From Eumeta japonica (Eukaryota; Arthropoda; Insecta; Lepidoptera; Psychidae): DNA of 64,000 nucleotides. A model generated the notes under the pieces. That model saw only the letters and a list, made by a program, of their open reading frames with translations, was not told the origin of the DNA and ran no database searches. Both the position numbers and the translations under genes were made by a program. This document shows, piece after piece, positions 13,530 through 24,780 of this stretch (the stretch's first letter is position 1; the number at the start of each line of letters is the position of its first letter). Location: positions 62,001-126,000 of the forward strand of contig BGZK01001601.1 of assembly GCA_005406025.1 (NCBI GenBank), written 5' to 3'.

Positions 13530-15150
13530 AATATTTTTTTTTGAGGGTCACTTTTTAACATTCTGGATATTTTAGAACCTAGATTTCTATGCTCTTGTAT
13601 ACAGCATAGCCAAAAATTCTTTTGTACTTCCTTTGCAGTGATCAAATGATGAAGATATTGGGCACGTTTTTCAACTCCTTCAGCTGTATCACTAATTGCC
13701 CTTAGAAATGACCTTTGAAAAGAACCTTAAAAAAGGAGGTTTGATTTTAATTTTCTTATTATATCTTCCTAAAAAAATAATAGTTAATGCAATCGGTCAT
13801 CGATAACTGTTACGTGCAGTTGATGTATGCAGTTTTTTTTATTATAAAATGTCAACAATTATTTTATTGTTGTATTACAAAAATATTGGGTGTCGAGGTC
13901 TGTGTATGTTTCACTAGCAGCAGGAATAATAGTTTTTCAGTTGTCTCTAAACTTTTTGGACGTCGCTATATCAGGGCTACTTGCAATTTGGTGGATTTGG
14001 TGGAGAAAACCGGATCCATTTTAAAACCGATTTTTGATGGCGGTAAGCAAAGACTACTAATTCTCTGTCTAGTTTTTGTTCGAAAACTACACGAGCTCCT
14101 TTTATCACCCTGTGTTAGACGCAGTTGTGTCATAGCAAATTATTTACACTATGTCATTGAAGTTTCAATCATGAAATGCATTTAACACAGCTTCAGCTTG
14201 GTATCGACCGGATGAGCTCTCCGCTTTGGGCGCAACCAGAAGTTGTCCATTTTCTTCAAATAACATAAAGATTGGCAGATGTTCTTCTTGAGAACTTCTC
14301 ACTTTCGGTCCAGGTAATAATTTCCCATCCCAAAGAACGGTCACTATTTTAGGCATATTATTCTAAAAATCTGATGCTATAGATTTTCGCTCTCCTTTCA
14401 CCGCTCTGATCTATCTTTTCTACTCTGTGCGCGAATGGCTTGGATGGATGATTTGTTTATTGGGAAATCATTATAGCTAAGATCTAGTGCTTCTACTACG
14501 GCTTGAAATATATAGATAGAATCCCTTATACTTAATTGACATTCATCTAAAGGTGCACCTAACTTAGGCTTAATAAAAGATTCCTTTCTTTTTTTTGTAA
14601 TAGTTCCCGAATTTACTGTTTGAGATGTCGATGGCAAGGGGTACCTCAAAGCTATCATCAGAGTTAGTAAGCCGATCGTGATGTCCTTGCGTTTGCATTA
14701 AATATTTTGTAGTACGAAATGATGATAAACAGTCGGAACATATTTACTCATGTCTTTTTTCCTCTTTTTTTAATTTTCTCCGTCATCCTCTTTCTTCTTT
14801 CTTGACTAACTTTATATCTACGCCCGCTAAACATCGTGGATGACCTGATAATCTTTGTTTTTGGAAAAAAAATTGGTATTATCTATTTTCACTCCCTTCA
14901 AAGCATTAGCGTGTGATATATTTAATAAATTATGTAAGTTGTTTTGAAAGTTCTTCTCACAGTTCTTATAAACACCTTTTTTTTTGGAATTTTTTCGCAA
15001 CTCTCTCCAAGCGTGGTGAAGATCCATATGTTTTTTTAAACAGTTAGGTGTAGCTTTGGTAGGGATCCTAGCTTTTCTTCAGACTTTTGAATGACGAGAT
15101 TTGCACTTTCACTAAGTGTTGATGTAACTTTGGGTTATGCTAAAAAAATA
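13530..15150 (-). pseudogene. decayed transposase-like gene of an insect multicopy family
   Basis: Minus-strand fragments in shifting frames follow the order of one protein. From the N-terminal side: ESANLVIQKSEEKL near 15100; PTKATPNCLKKHMDLHHAWR, then NLLNISHANALKGVKI at 15050-14827; QLSIRDSIYIFQAVVEALDL at 14658-14398; TVLWDGKLLPGPKV and LPIFMLFEENGQLLVAPKAE at 14356-14165; then YDTTASNTG and VFEQKLDRELVVFAYRHQ near 14130-14030; and AEGVEKRAQYLHHLITAKEV near 13650. The order and motifs (WDGKLLP, DTTASNTG, E-K-L then RHx) match from memory a repeated uncharacterised insect family that I take to be transposon-encoded. In-frame stops and frameshifts make it a fossil. The catalytic class is inferred, not shown. 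ORFs on the opposite strand here are shadows. Confidence 0.65.
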
Positions 15151-15641
15151 ATTAAGAACTTGTGATCAGACGGTAAGTTGGCGCCTGTTATTTGATGATT
15201 TACATAACCATGTAAGAAAAAATCTTTTTTTGCGTCATAATTTCACTGTCATCTTCTAAATGTAAAACAATAAGCGGTAGTTACGAGAATAACTGAGAAT
15301 GAGTGAAAAATACCGCGAGTACGCGCCGTTGTTTCCGCGCAACTTGTATGGACATGATTTGATGCAAGTCGGCAAAGGGTTTGGTACTCTAAATGAAGGT
15401 AAAAATTTATTTCCGAGTTTTTTAGGAGCAAACGAACATAAAAAAACCAAAACCTTACTATATATACATTTTGAAAAATAAGGGATGTCATAGTATATAT
15501 GCATTGTAGGAGCGGACCTAGTGTATGTAGGTGTCATGTGAGGTATCCGGCCTCCGTGCTTAGTCTCGCGAATGTGGGTTCCCGTTTTAGACGAAATTAA
15601 ATTGTCAAATATTAGAATCCGAGCTGGCGTAAAACAAGAAA

Positions 15642-15827
15642 ATGGTTAGTAGAGAGTGTGAGGAAGATAAAAGCGAAGGAGGGCGCACGCCCGAGTGCAA
15701 AAGCCTCGATAGTGATAGAAAGTGGATTGTTATAAGTGATGCTATAGAGAGCGTAATGAAATTCGTGAGGAGAGATATTGAAGAACCGATCAATAATCAC
15801 ACTGGTCTTCGCCTTATTTTTAATTAA
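15642..15827 (+). CDS. unrecognised ORF, 61 codons
   Basis: A charged product (MVSRECEEDKSEGGRTPECK and on to VMKFVRRDIEEP). More hydrophilic and GC-balanced than its flanks, with no recognisable family, and the frame is crossed by other ORFs. Could be a decayed exon of a mobile element; weak. Confidence 0.12.
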   Translation: MVSRECEEDKSEGGRTPECKSLDSDRKWIVISDAIESVMKFVRRDIEEPINNHTGLRLIFN

Positions 15828-16135
15828 AGTAACTGAATTCCTAGACTTCATCAAAGGTCCGAGAGACAATCCCCCAAAGTCATTATACATCATCATACAT
15901 TCACACACATACATTCATACATATTTGTATAAGTGTGTATTACCATATGGTAAGCAATTTATTGTTTCACATTAATGAATTAGTTGAAAGATTTTTATTT
16001 TGTTGCTACACTATGCTTATTACTTCAAACTTTGTTCTATTATTATCTTTGTTTTAAAATTTTCAATGAAATATCCTGTTGTTGTAAATTGGTGTTCGCT
16101 TTCGTTTTAGAACACATCAAGCCCGAAAAAATCAC

Positions 16136-16396
16136 TTGAACACTTTACGCTATTCAAACTCAAAATTCTCAGTCTTTCTTTCTAAACTATTACAAAAAAA
16201 TGAAAATGATTATTCTGAGATTAAAGTTCGATTAAATTTTAGAAACTCAAAAGTAATTACGAAAAAAACTTTAAAAAAAATATTAGACAGTGATAGGTAT
16301 ATTTTAAGGAATCAACCAAATAAAACGAAACTAGCATCGTTTGATGTAGGTTTTGATACGCGAGAAGTGATTGAAATTCAAAAGTCGATCAATTAA
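16136..16396 (+). CDS. unrecognised ORF, 86 codons
   Basis: Opens with MNTLRYSNSKFSVFLSKLLQ and ends REVIEIQKSIN; Lys/Asn/Ile-rich, no domain, signal peptide or membrane segment that I can see. It lies about 1 kb from the transposase fossil and next to a hairpin. It may be a fragment of a mobile-element gene or chance in AT-rich DNA. Confidence 0.15.
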   Translation: MNTLRYSNSKFSVFLSKLLQKNENDYSEIKVRLNFRNSKVITKKTLKKILDSDRYILRNQPNKTKLASFDVGFDTREVIEIQKSIN

Positions 16397-16459
16397 AAAT
16401 CTGCAATATGTCTTATTTCATAACGTCATCAACCACGTTTCCAATCTCATCTTTTCCTG

Positions 16460-16499
16460 AATTCCATAGCAAAAAACACTAGTTTTCTGCTATGGAATT
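16460..16499. repeat. 12-bp inverted repeat with inner stem
   Basis: AATTCCATAGCA at 16460-16471 and its complement at 16488-16499; the spacer itself can pair AAAAC with GTTTT. Confidence 0.85.
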
Positions 16500-16599
16500 G
16501 TGTGGTTGTGGTTATCACCACAACTTTGCACTATCTTGAAAAATGAATGGTTTGACAATATGGTTATTCTCACACCGAAACACGCATAACGCCGCTGTT

Positions 16600-16725
16600 C
16601 TTTTATAAGAAATAATCTCACTTATGTTTTTGAATCTGGTCCCGGTTCTGTTCTTGATTTCGATGTCAAGCTGATGTTGAACTTGAGTTTTTCTTGAATA
16701 TTGATGCAACCGATAACTAATCGCC
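16600..16725 (-). repeat. hexanucleotide-array repeat, minus orientation
   Basis: On the minus strand it reads GGTTGCATCAATATTCAAGA and then GA-rich hexamers (CGAAATC, AAGAACAGAACC, GGGACC). It is similar to the copy at 60605-60715, including the TGCA-CAATATTCAAGA leader. An ORF on the minus strand here is the repeat itself. Confidence 0.55.
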
Positions 16726-18804
16726 TCTTAAGTAAGGAATTCATTCTACGATCATATAAGCGAAGCTGCGGGAGAAATTAGTAAATTATAATTACAGTTC
16801 AATCATTTATAAATTAAAGTTATAAAATATAGCCTATAATTCATTATTAGATATAAGTTATATTACCGTAAGGTTTCAGCAAATTATATTCAGCCATTAA
16901 AGCGTGATTGAGTAAAAAATATCCCAACATACAAAGTTATTATATATTGGATTGTTTAATACAATGAACACAATGAACACAAGATGTTTTTTTCTCTGAA
17001 GACTGACCTGTAAGCATTCACTACCCCGCTAAGTTGGTCTCTTACAACGTGCCACTTATTTAGATACAACGTCCGTGCTCAGCCACGACGGCGTATTCAA
17101 CACCGTAGATCACCGAGAACTTGGTGAGCGAAGGGACAGTCTGGCGCAAGTGCAGTATCAAATACTTAACAAGCATATCGGATGGGACTCGGCGATTAGG
17201 GATTCCGTGAGTTGAAGGGAATAGATTCAATCAAAATCAATCGCTTTAATAGAAAATATGCCGTTACAAGAAATACTTTTATAAAGTTCGTCACATCATA
17301 TTCAATACCATCATTACTCTGTCAATAGCAAGAGCTATTGACAGATGTCTATAAGCCTGGCATGACGCTCTTGGAAAAAGTTTCCTTATAAGATTATCCA
17401 TCTCATGCAACGGAAGAAATAAAAGGCATAGTCTAATAGATAGACTGTTTTCCTTTGCGCCATGCTAGGCCCGCAGAGATCTTTATATATTTAGGTACCT
17501 ATTACCTATCTATGACGTACCGTGGTCGTGCAACAACCGACTATAGAGTTGGACTTGTTCGATAATTTCTTTAGAGATTATCAAGATTCGAATCAGAAAA
17601 TTTTGCGATTTTTCAAAATTGTTTTGATAACTTTTCTTCTTCCAGAAACGGTGCGCAGATTCTCTGTCATATTTTCCCTACTTGTTCTATAAATTTTCGT
17701 CTATATGTTATTTATGGAAAGATGCGGAGAAACCTAACGCTGTTCGGTACCCGGTGACGATTAGCAACTAATCACTTACCCTCAGACGCCCATTTCTTCT
17801 CCTTCTGGTATCGCACAAGCAGGATCACGGTTTTTCAAGCGTTAAGCGGTAGGTACTTGCGGCGCTGTTGGTGGTGCTGGTAGATGAGAAAATACCAGTA
17901 CTAGTCACATACTACAGCGGTAGAGACCATTAGAAGTGGAACACAGTTCTGTCAAATGAGCGTGTGTTTCATATACTTCACGATGCACTTTTAAATAACC
18001 CACGCAAACAATATTTGATTATGTAAATCATGAAATTCTTAACTGGAAACCATAGACTGAACAAGTGAACGACTGGACTGTCCCTTTAGATTTGTTTTTC
18101 AATAGCAGTGTTCAAAAAGTTGATATCAACGGTTTGAGTCCTCTGAGCACTTTATCAACTTCTGACAGAGTTATATGACCTGGAACATGGAGAAAAAAGA
18201 AGAAACCAAAATGTATAAAGTTTTTATTTTAGATTGTAAAACACAGATAAAAATTTTATGCAAGTTAAAACCATTACATTATTGAGTGTTAGGGTAAATG
18301 ACATGTTTAAATTTCAAAAGAGTCCATTGTAAGCGATTTGAGTAGGTTGGCAAATACACTTTTATAAAAAGATCCAATTTTTTTAAGATAGAAGAAGACG
18401 CCACGTTGAATCGTTTTGAATATTTTCAAAGCCTTTCGCTTTACGAAAACGTTGCAAATATTCCTACAAATTTGACACTATAAAAGACTTACAGCCTAAT
18501 AGCTCGAGCTTCTTTTAGAACGGAGTCTGGAATTGGAATCTTAACTCTAGCGTATCTGTTTATATACCAAAATCTAACATTTTGTATATCACTGCTGAGG
18601 CATACCGGGCAGTCTTTTTACTTAAAATAGAGGGCTAACACCTTAAGACCCTCGCGCTGGTCTAGCGCGAGTGGGGCGCCGCTAACGAACGTCGTCGTCG
18701 ATGAGGAGAAAACGTCTGAGACGAGCGGCTTAACGTATTCTCCGAGGCACGGTGCGAGTGCTTTGATTCTTAAATTGACTTCAATCGGCCCATTCCTCGA
18801 TTCC

Positions 18805-18876
18805 CCGTGGTCAGAATCGAACCCATCACCTTCTAATTCGAAGGCGACGCACTTAATTGCTGAGCTCCGGAGCTAC
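18805..18876 (-). other. tRNA-like sequence (pseudo-tRNA or SINE head)
   Basis: On the minus strand: AGCTCAGCAATTAAGTGCG (A-box region), a CCTTC/GAAGG stem, then GGGTTCGATTCTGACC (B box and T arm). The acceptor stem does not close and the anticodon loop is not 7 nt, so it is more likely a SINE head than a working tRNA. The ORF on the plus strand here is incidental. Confidence 0.5.
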
Positions 18877-19344
18877 AAAACCTATTTACAAAAAAAAAAG
18901 TGTTCAAGAAAGATAGCGATTAACTTATGCTCGGTACTAAAAGAAACTAAACCTTGTTTACATTTCGACTGTATAAAGGGTTTTAATCTGCCCACTTCAA
19001 CAAAGTTCCTGTGGATATACGAAATCTATCCTTATTCAAATTTAGGATGGTAATTAAACAAATACTTTTTAAACAAGGTAATTATAAAACTTAAGATTGC
19101 ACAGGGGTGTAACCAACCGAACTTGTACGGGGTTGTTTGTCTGTGTAATAGTTTGTATTTGATCGTGGTGGTATCAATATGAATAAATTTGAGAAGAGCT
19201 ATATTCTCAAAATTCTTGCTCGTTTTTGTTAAAGGAAAGAGTAGTAGTTCATACATTTATAAAACGATAAAAAAAATCTATACAAAAAAGGAAAGATAGG
19301 AGGAATGATTCATTAAAATGATTGTTGATTCACTTTAATTAACT

Positions 19345-19450
19345 GAAGAGGGGAGTGAAGGTCGATAAGGATTGAAAGAGAAAAGGAAGAGCAGAGCAGA
19401 GAGTTTGAGGGAGATTTAAGAAGGACGAGAGACAGAGAGAGAACGTTACG
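19345..19450. repeat. purine-rich tract
   Basis: About 100 bp dominated by G and A on the plus strand (GAAGAGGGGAGTGAAGG, AGAGAAAAGGAAGAGCAGAG). No coding signal. Confidence 0.7.
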
Positions 19451-21208
19451 AAAAGGAAGAGAAATTGAAACCAGTAATGGGATCAAGATAGGTACAGATA
19501 ACGATTACGATCACCTTTAGATCAAGATTTTTTACCCACGTGGAGAGCGGCTTCACGGGCTAAGGCCGGTATCAATATATAGTGAAACTTTGTTTGCATT
19601 TTTGTAACCAGAACAACCTACGCTTCTGGCGTCTCTCAAATTGACTTTGACATATTAATAAATGCAATGAATGGATACGGCGCTGAGAAGTTGGAGCGAG
19701 TTGCGGGACGAAGGGCAGGGGTGCACATCTGCGCACGCCGAAAAGTTGTGATTGCGGTATGTCAAGATCTGTTTGCGAGGATTTTGAATAATATTTCTTT
19801 GTCTTTTAAAAATAATTAAATTTGTTATATTTTTAAATAATGATCTATATGCTACAAAATGCAAATAGTCCATTCCGAAAATCACTAAGAAAAATATCTT
19901 ACTCTTCGTCTCTGTTCCTATCAATCTTAAATTATTTTTTGTGTGTACGGCGATGTTGATCATTATTATTCTTGCTTGTATTTACTTGACTCGTTAATAG
20001 TGAAAAAATCCATTTTGCGAAAAATAAAATTGTATCGATAACAAAATGTGTTTAAAGAAATCATATGTATATTGAAATTAATATTTTAAATAACTTTATT
20101 GTGGGTAATCAATGATAATAATAAAAATAAGAATCCCAAACGGACAAAATATTCTTTAATAACTTTCTAAATATCACATTCGCTTATGGAAGCACATTCA
20201 TTTGTTTCATTATAGTTCCGTGTGCGGGAATAGAGTGTGAAGGTGAGAATTAATAGATATGGGAGTGGGAGTGAGAGTATATGTGTGGGTGGCTGTGTGT
20301 AAGCATAACTACGTATTGCTAAATTTTAATTTAAGCCCAGCGAAGCGAGCAGATAATGGGTATTATGTTGTAAATTTAAATAAAAATAATTTTGATTAAA
20401 TAGTTCTATTCTGGTATACGTCGCAGCAGTGGCAGATTTGCGAGATATTTGGAACAGGTGTATGAATAATTTATTTTGGTAATTAAAGAAAAAAATCGTA
20501 TATTTTCGATATCTATAAACAGTAAATTTTGATAAACACTAATAAAATGTCCAAAAAACGCCCACATAGTGTGATTGCTTTTGCTATTGACATCTACTAT
20601 TTTTATTTATTTCTTAAATAAAATATCTATTCTATTGTGCTAATTCCCAGAAATTCATAATTAGACACTTGACAACAACATGCAGCACGCAACCTACCGC
20701 TGACCTTCGAACCTGTTCTTCTACTACGAATACCCCATTCGACGAATTGGATTCAAGAGAATTGACAGACATCGAACACCCAAGCAAGTGATAACATTTT
20801 ATTTATCGTATTCCGTCAAATAATTAGTATCTAATTTTTGTGGAAGTTTCATGCAAAATCAGCATATCTTCAGGAAACGTTAGTACGCCTACTAGGATGC
20901 CAGGAGTATTAAAGTCTCTAACAATCACCACAAGGTTGAGTGCGTGTCTGTCTTTTTAAGTATTTTATTGTTTCCGTACTATATAATTGAGGCAATTAGC
21001 GATTTTGATTTTATTTCATGAACATTTTGTAATAATTTCTATAATATAACTATTTTCTCACTTTCTTCTTATGGTGGAAAAGGACGCTGGGTTGCTTTCA
21101 GTGAAACAACTGGTAACTGTATAAATTGCGTGTTTTATTTTTGATAAATTTATTCTTATATATTATCATACGAGCAATGGGTTTACAAAATCCGCCAATC
21201 AAATATCC

Positions 21209-21245
21209 AAAATTTTATCCAATCGAAACGATTGGATAAAATTTT
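21209..21245. repeat. perfect 17-bp hairpin, 3-nt loop
   Basis: AAAATTTTATCCAATCG, loop AAA, then the exact complement. Confidence 0.9.
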
Positions 21246-21289
21246 AATGCCCTAATTATTTTTTTAATTGTTTCGAATGTATTCATATG

Positions 21290-21505
21290 TTTCCACGCCG
21301 GTGGCCGACACCGGGCGCATCGCAGAGCGCATGCGCGCGTCGTGTTTCAAATGAGCCCGCCAGTGTTTTCGTCACACGGCCGGCGTACGCCGCGGCGGGC
21401 GGTCACACTCTGGCATCGAAGCGGCGCGCGAAAAATGCTGTGGCGAGGCGATGAGGTGTACGATGCAGCGTTTGATCTGTAGATCGCAACTTTCGTGCAC
21501 GTGCC
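21290..21505. repeat. GC-rich repeat, copy 1
   Basis: Words GGTGGCCGACACCGGGCGCA and AATGCTGTGGCGAGGCGATG parallel those of copy 2. GC-rich in AT-rich flanks, no protein recognised. Confidence 0.55.
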
Positions 21506-22039
21506 GTAGTTCTCTTCTTAGTAGCTGTTGATGCCATTATTTTCAAAATTATAATAAATGGCTTTAAAGAACCTGTCGAAAAATATCTCACTTGGCAAGA
21601 ACATATATTTGAAATTTTATTTTTTATACGTATGTGCATAATTCTTAAAGAATAAATGTATATCTTTACATATGATAAAACAGTAAAACTCGGTGTGCCT
21701 GTTCATTGAAGATGTATATGAAAAACGATGAGGAGACGATAAGTGAAAGTAATGTAAGTCTGCCTGTCTGTTTGCGCACATTTTTGTAATTACTAACCGA
21801 ATTTTAATAAAGTTTTAACAATTCGATAAAGCTTGACTTAGAGCAAAATATAGGCTTTATTTTATTCAAATCAAATGTCAGGAAAAAAAGGTATGTTCAG
21901 GAGGGCGTAGTGGGGTTGTATGAACTAAAAATGATCATTCACGCATAAATAACTACATTATACCAGAATAACATAGCCTATATATTATTTTGATAATAGA
22001 ATTTGTCTTGGCTTCGTACTAATTGGAACCGTTAGCGAT

Positions 22040-22239
22040 ATCGGAATAGATAGACGAGGAGAAAAATCTAGAATCAAGGCCGGGTCCGAAATTGAAAACG
22101 TGACCGAGGTTACACCGAGAGTCGGATCGGAATTAGAATCAAAAGCGAGACTAGGATCGAAATCAAGAACAGTAAATGAACCAGAATTGAAAGCGGGAAC
22201 GAGGTTAGAATTATCAGGAAGCTCTTTCTGTGTAATATA
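22040..22239 (+). repeat. degenerate GA-rich hexanucleotide array
   Basis: About 200 bp of loosely repeated hexamers such as GGATCG, GAAATC, AAGAAC and GAGACT. The open frame (22100-22291) translates to a low-complexity Glu/Ser/Lys/Arg-rich product and is unlikely to be a gene. Related arrays occur at 16600-16725, 41465-41560 and 60605-60715. Confidence 0.6.
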
Positions 22240-22292
22240 TGAAAAAGCAGCTTCTATGTCTACGTGGGCGAAGCTGTGGGCGGCAAGCTAGC
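22240..22292 (+). mobile_element. Helitron-like 3' end
   Basis: Reads ACGTGGGCGAAGCTGTGG, GCGGCAAGCTAGC: the usual lepidopteran Helitron 3' terminus with CTAG at the end. It closes a purine-rich hexanucleotide array starting near 22040, so the two probably belong to one insertion. Confidence 0.55.
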
Positions 22293-24351
22293 ATATATTT
22301 TTATAGACAGAATTTAGTATGAGAAGAATTGATTGAAAAAAACCGTTAGAGCTAACGGAAAGCGCTTCTTCCGTTTTCTGTAAAGCAAAAAGAAAAAGAT
22401 TGATCTTTCTGAATGTCTCGGGAAGACTCCAAAGACAAGTGGCGATAATGCGACACCTTTCGCCGGCCGAATTTCCTTATACTTACTCGAATTGAACGAA
22501 CTTCGATTATATAAAAATGGGAACGGCGTTTACGCTTATTCACTTTTATGCGTTTTTAACGTATTTGACGCTTTATTTTTAGGCAATTTACGCAAAAGCT
22601 AAGAAAATAAATAGATGGAGAGCAATAAATAAAAAATAAGATAATTTGTTTTTACCTTACCGCTTATAGGCATTTTGTGTGATGTGTTTTGATTGTTTCG
22701 AAAATTATATACTTGGTAAAGAAAATTTCCGCAATTATATTCTTTTTTAATTTTATCATCTGGAATAACTACATTCAGGGAGATATTAAATTTAATCTGT
22801 AACCCTGCCATTTTTCACTTTTTTTAATATTAAATCTAATACTTCAAGCTTATATAAATATATAGCTCTTCCAAAGATCTTCGAGTTCAAATATGTTGTG
22901 GTTGGACTGTGAGGTCAATCATTTTCCAGACTTTTTATATATCTCAAAATCGGTTTAATATCTTTCATTTATTTCCTAAACAAATGAAGCGAAGATGCTT
23001 TCCGATTTAACAAATCGGAAACGATAATTTGGCAGATATTCGTTCGCCTTAACATTGGAATTTAGACGACCACAATGTGTAAACTTAGAAAGTTTGTGGA
23101 TTTGCACAGACTTCGAAAAAAACTTTATTTTCCAACCGAAACTGCCCATATTCGCAATATAAACGTCTATTTAGCTTTTGAATACTTAAAAGAGTGGAAA
23201 TTTTTTTGAAACTGTATTTTAATGCTTGAAATTGGTTAAAAACGACGTTGATATTTTGACATGGGTTAGAATTTTTCTATAGATTAGGGAATATTTATTA
23301 TTATATATCATATATGACAATAGTTGACAGAGTTAATAATATGTCTTCGAACATTATGTTTTCTAGTTTTTTGAAGAGTTTTCTGAATAAAATTTTAATA
23401 TTGTATTAAAGATATACTACATAGGTCTATAAAGACCACAATAATCCACATCCAACACGAGACAATATTTTGTATGCAGTTCATAATAGTAAACAACATA
23501 TTGTATCTAAGTTAATATTTAACAAAATTCTGTATCTAGATCAATGTCACATATATATTTCATTCCCCATCGCATTTATTCAATATTTTAACTAAATCTC
23601 ATGTCTAATGTGGATGAACATTCTTTTTTTAAAAATAATTAAACAATACCCTCCCAGGACATTATAATAAATTACGTTTTGTACATGAGTAAATATATTA
23701 ATTCCTGTCTTTTATCAAAATCGATGTGAGTCAGACAACTTAGCTATGTCAATGTAATAAACGAATTTATATAACTAGCTAAATGTGGTAAATTTGGATT
23801 TTAGATAAAGAATCTTAAATCTACAAAATATTTTTTGTGGAATACCAAAATTAATTTCTAACATTTTTCGTATACGGCAAATATCAAGCATACTACTTTT
23901 AAAACGTTTGACATGGCAAACATAGACACAAAAAATGTTTTAATATATTCTTAACCCGATTTCAAACAATGAACATTACTACGCAGAAACGGATCCATTC
24001 ATAAAAAGTAGATCCACGAAAGACGGTAGAGAGCCACTTTAGAAACATACTTACGGAACGTGGTAAAACCTTAAAGATACTGTAGGTACTTCCTATGACC
24101 TAACGAGGCTTTTGATGTGTCGGTCATGTAGCTATTTCTTAAATATCAATTAAAATGGTGATGGCAATGAATTAAGGGAGCAATACTTAAGGAACATGAT
24201 GCAAAAGGTTGATATGAATAATATTAAATCAAATGGGTTGTACATTAAACTGGATGTTCCACAAGGATTTATTTTTGGTCTCGTTTTGTTTTTAATATAT
24301 CATGCCGATTGTATATGTCACGCCTGATCTATTTAAAATCAACACACACAC
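22293..24351. other. no gene seen
   Basis: AT-rich; short ORFs at 22352-22811 on the minus strand have no recognisable protein. Confidence 0.65.
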
Positions 24352-24419
24352 AATAAAACTCTGGGGCAAACCATGTGGTCTGCTTTTATAGTCCACAAGG
24401 TTTGCTCCAGAGTTTTATT
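24352..24419. ncRNA. pre-miRNA-like foldback (candidate)
   Basis: Arms 24352-24378 and 24393-24419 pair over 27 positions with one A/A mismatch and one G-U wobble, around a 14-nt loop; key arm words are CTCTGGGGCAAACC and GGTTTGCTCCAGAG. The size and pairing suit a precursor microRNA on either strand, but also a foldback transposon relic. Expression evidence is needed to decide. Confidence 0.35.
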
Positions 24420-24741
24420 TTTGGGGAGTACGTACCCTCCACAAATAATTTATCATTAAACACTAAGAAAAAAAAGTGTATAAAATTTACAGTTTTTGAC
24501 TTTCGACAAGTTGATGCTAATGTAAAGTTTGAATATTAACAGCGCTTGATTTGATGTTGATGCCATATTTTGAACTTTCTTATCGGCATCACCTTAAGTC
24601 CAATTTTCAGTGGGGCCAAAATATTTTATGTCGTGAAAGTGATTCAAATACTGAGCTCGGATACATTTACAAAGACAAATAAAATCAATCGATGAACAAT
24701 CAGCAAGGATCGTATCTTTTGCTAGTTTCGTAAAATTATGG

Positions 24742-24780
24742 CTTTTTCTTACATGATAACTCTTATCATGTAAGAAAAAG
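24742..24780. repeat. perfect 18-bp hairpin, 3-nt loop
   Basis: CTTTTTCTTACATGATAA, loop CTC, then the exact complement. The short loop argues against a microRNA. Confidence 0.9.

Larger units (their letters stand above)
16726..21208. other. no gene seen
   Basis: Mixed DNA with an 11-bp hairpin at 17319-17344, a CTCGCGCT/AGCGCGAG palindrome near 18645-18670, the tRNA-like sequence at 18805 and the purine tract at 19345. Around 18640-18760 the sequence is GC-balanced and repeat-like, but unassigned. Confidence 0.55.

Noticed and set aside
13787..14185. 132-codon plus-strand ORF as a gene
   Set aside because: It is antisense to the transposase-like fossil, whose motifs on the minus strand explain the open frame.
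17070..17170. Reverse-transcriptase motif (VFNTVDHREL) of a second LINE
   Set aside because: Only about eight residues resemble the LSKAFDTVDH box and spacing is wrong; no flanking RT motifs found.
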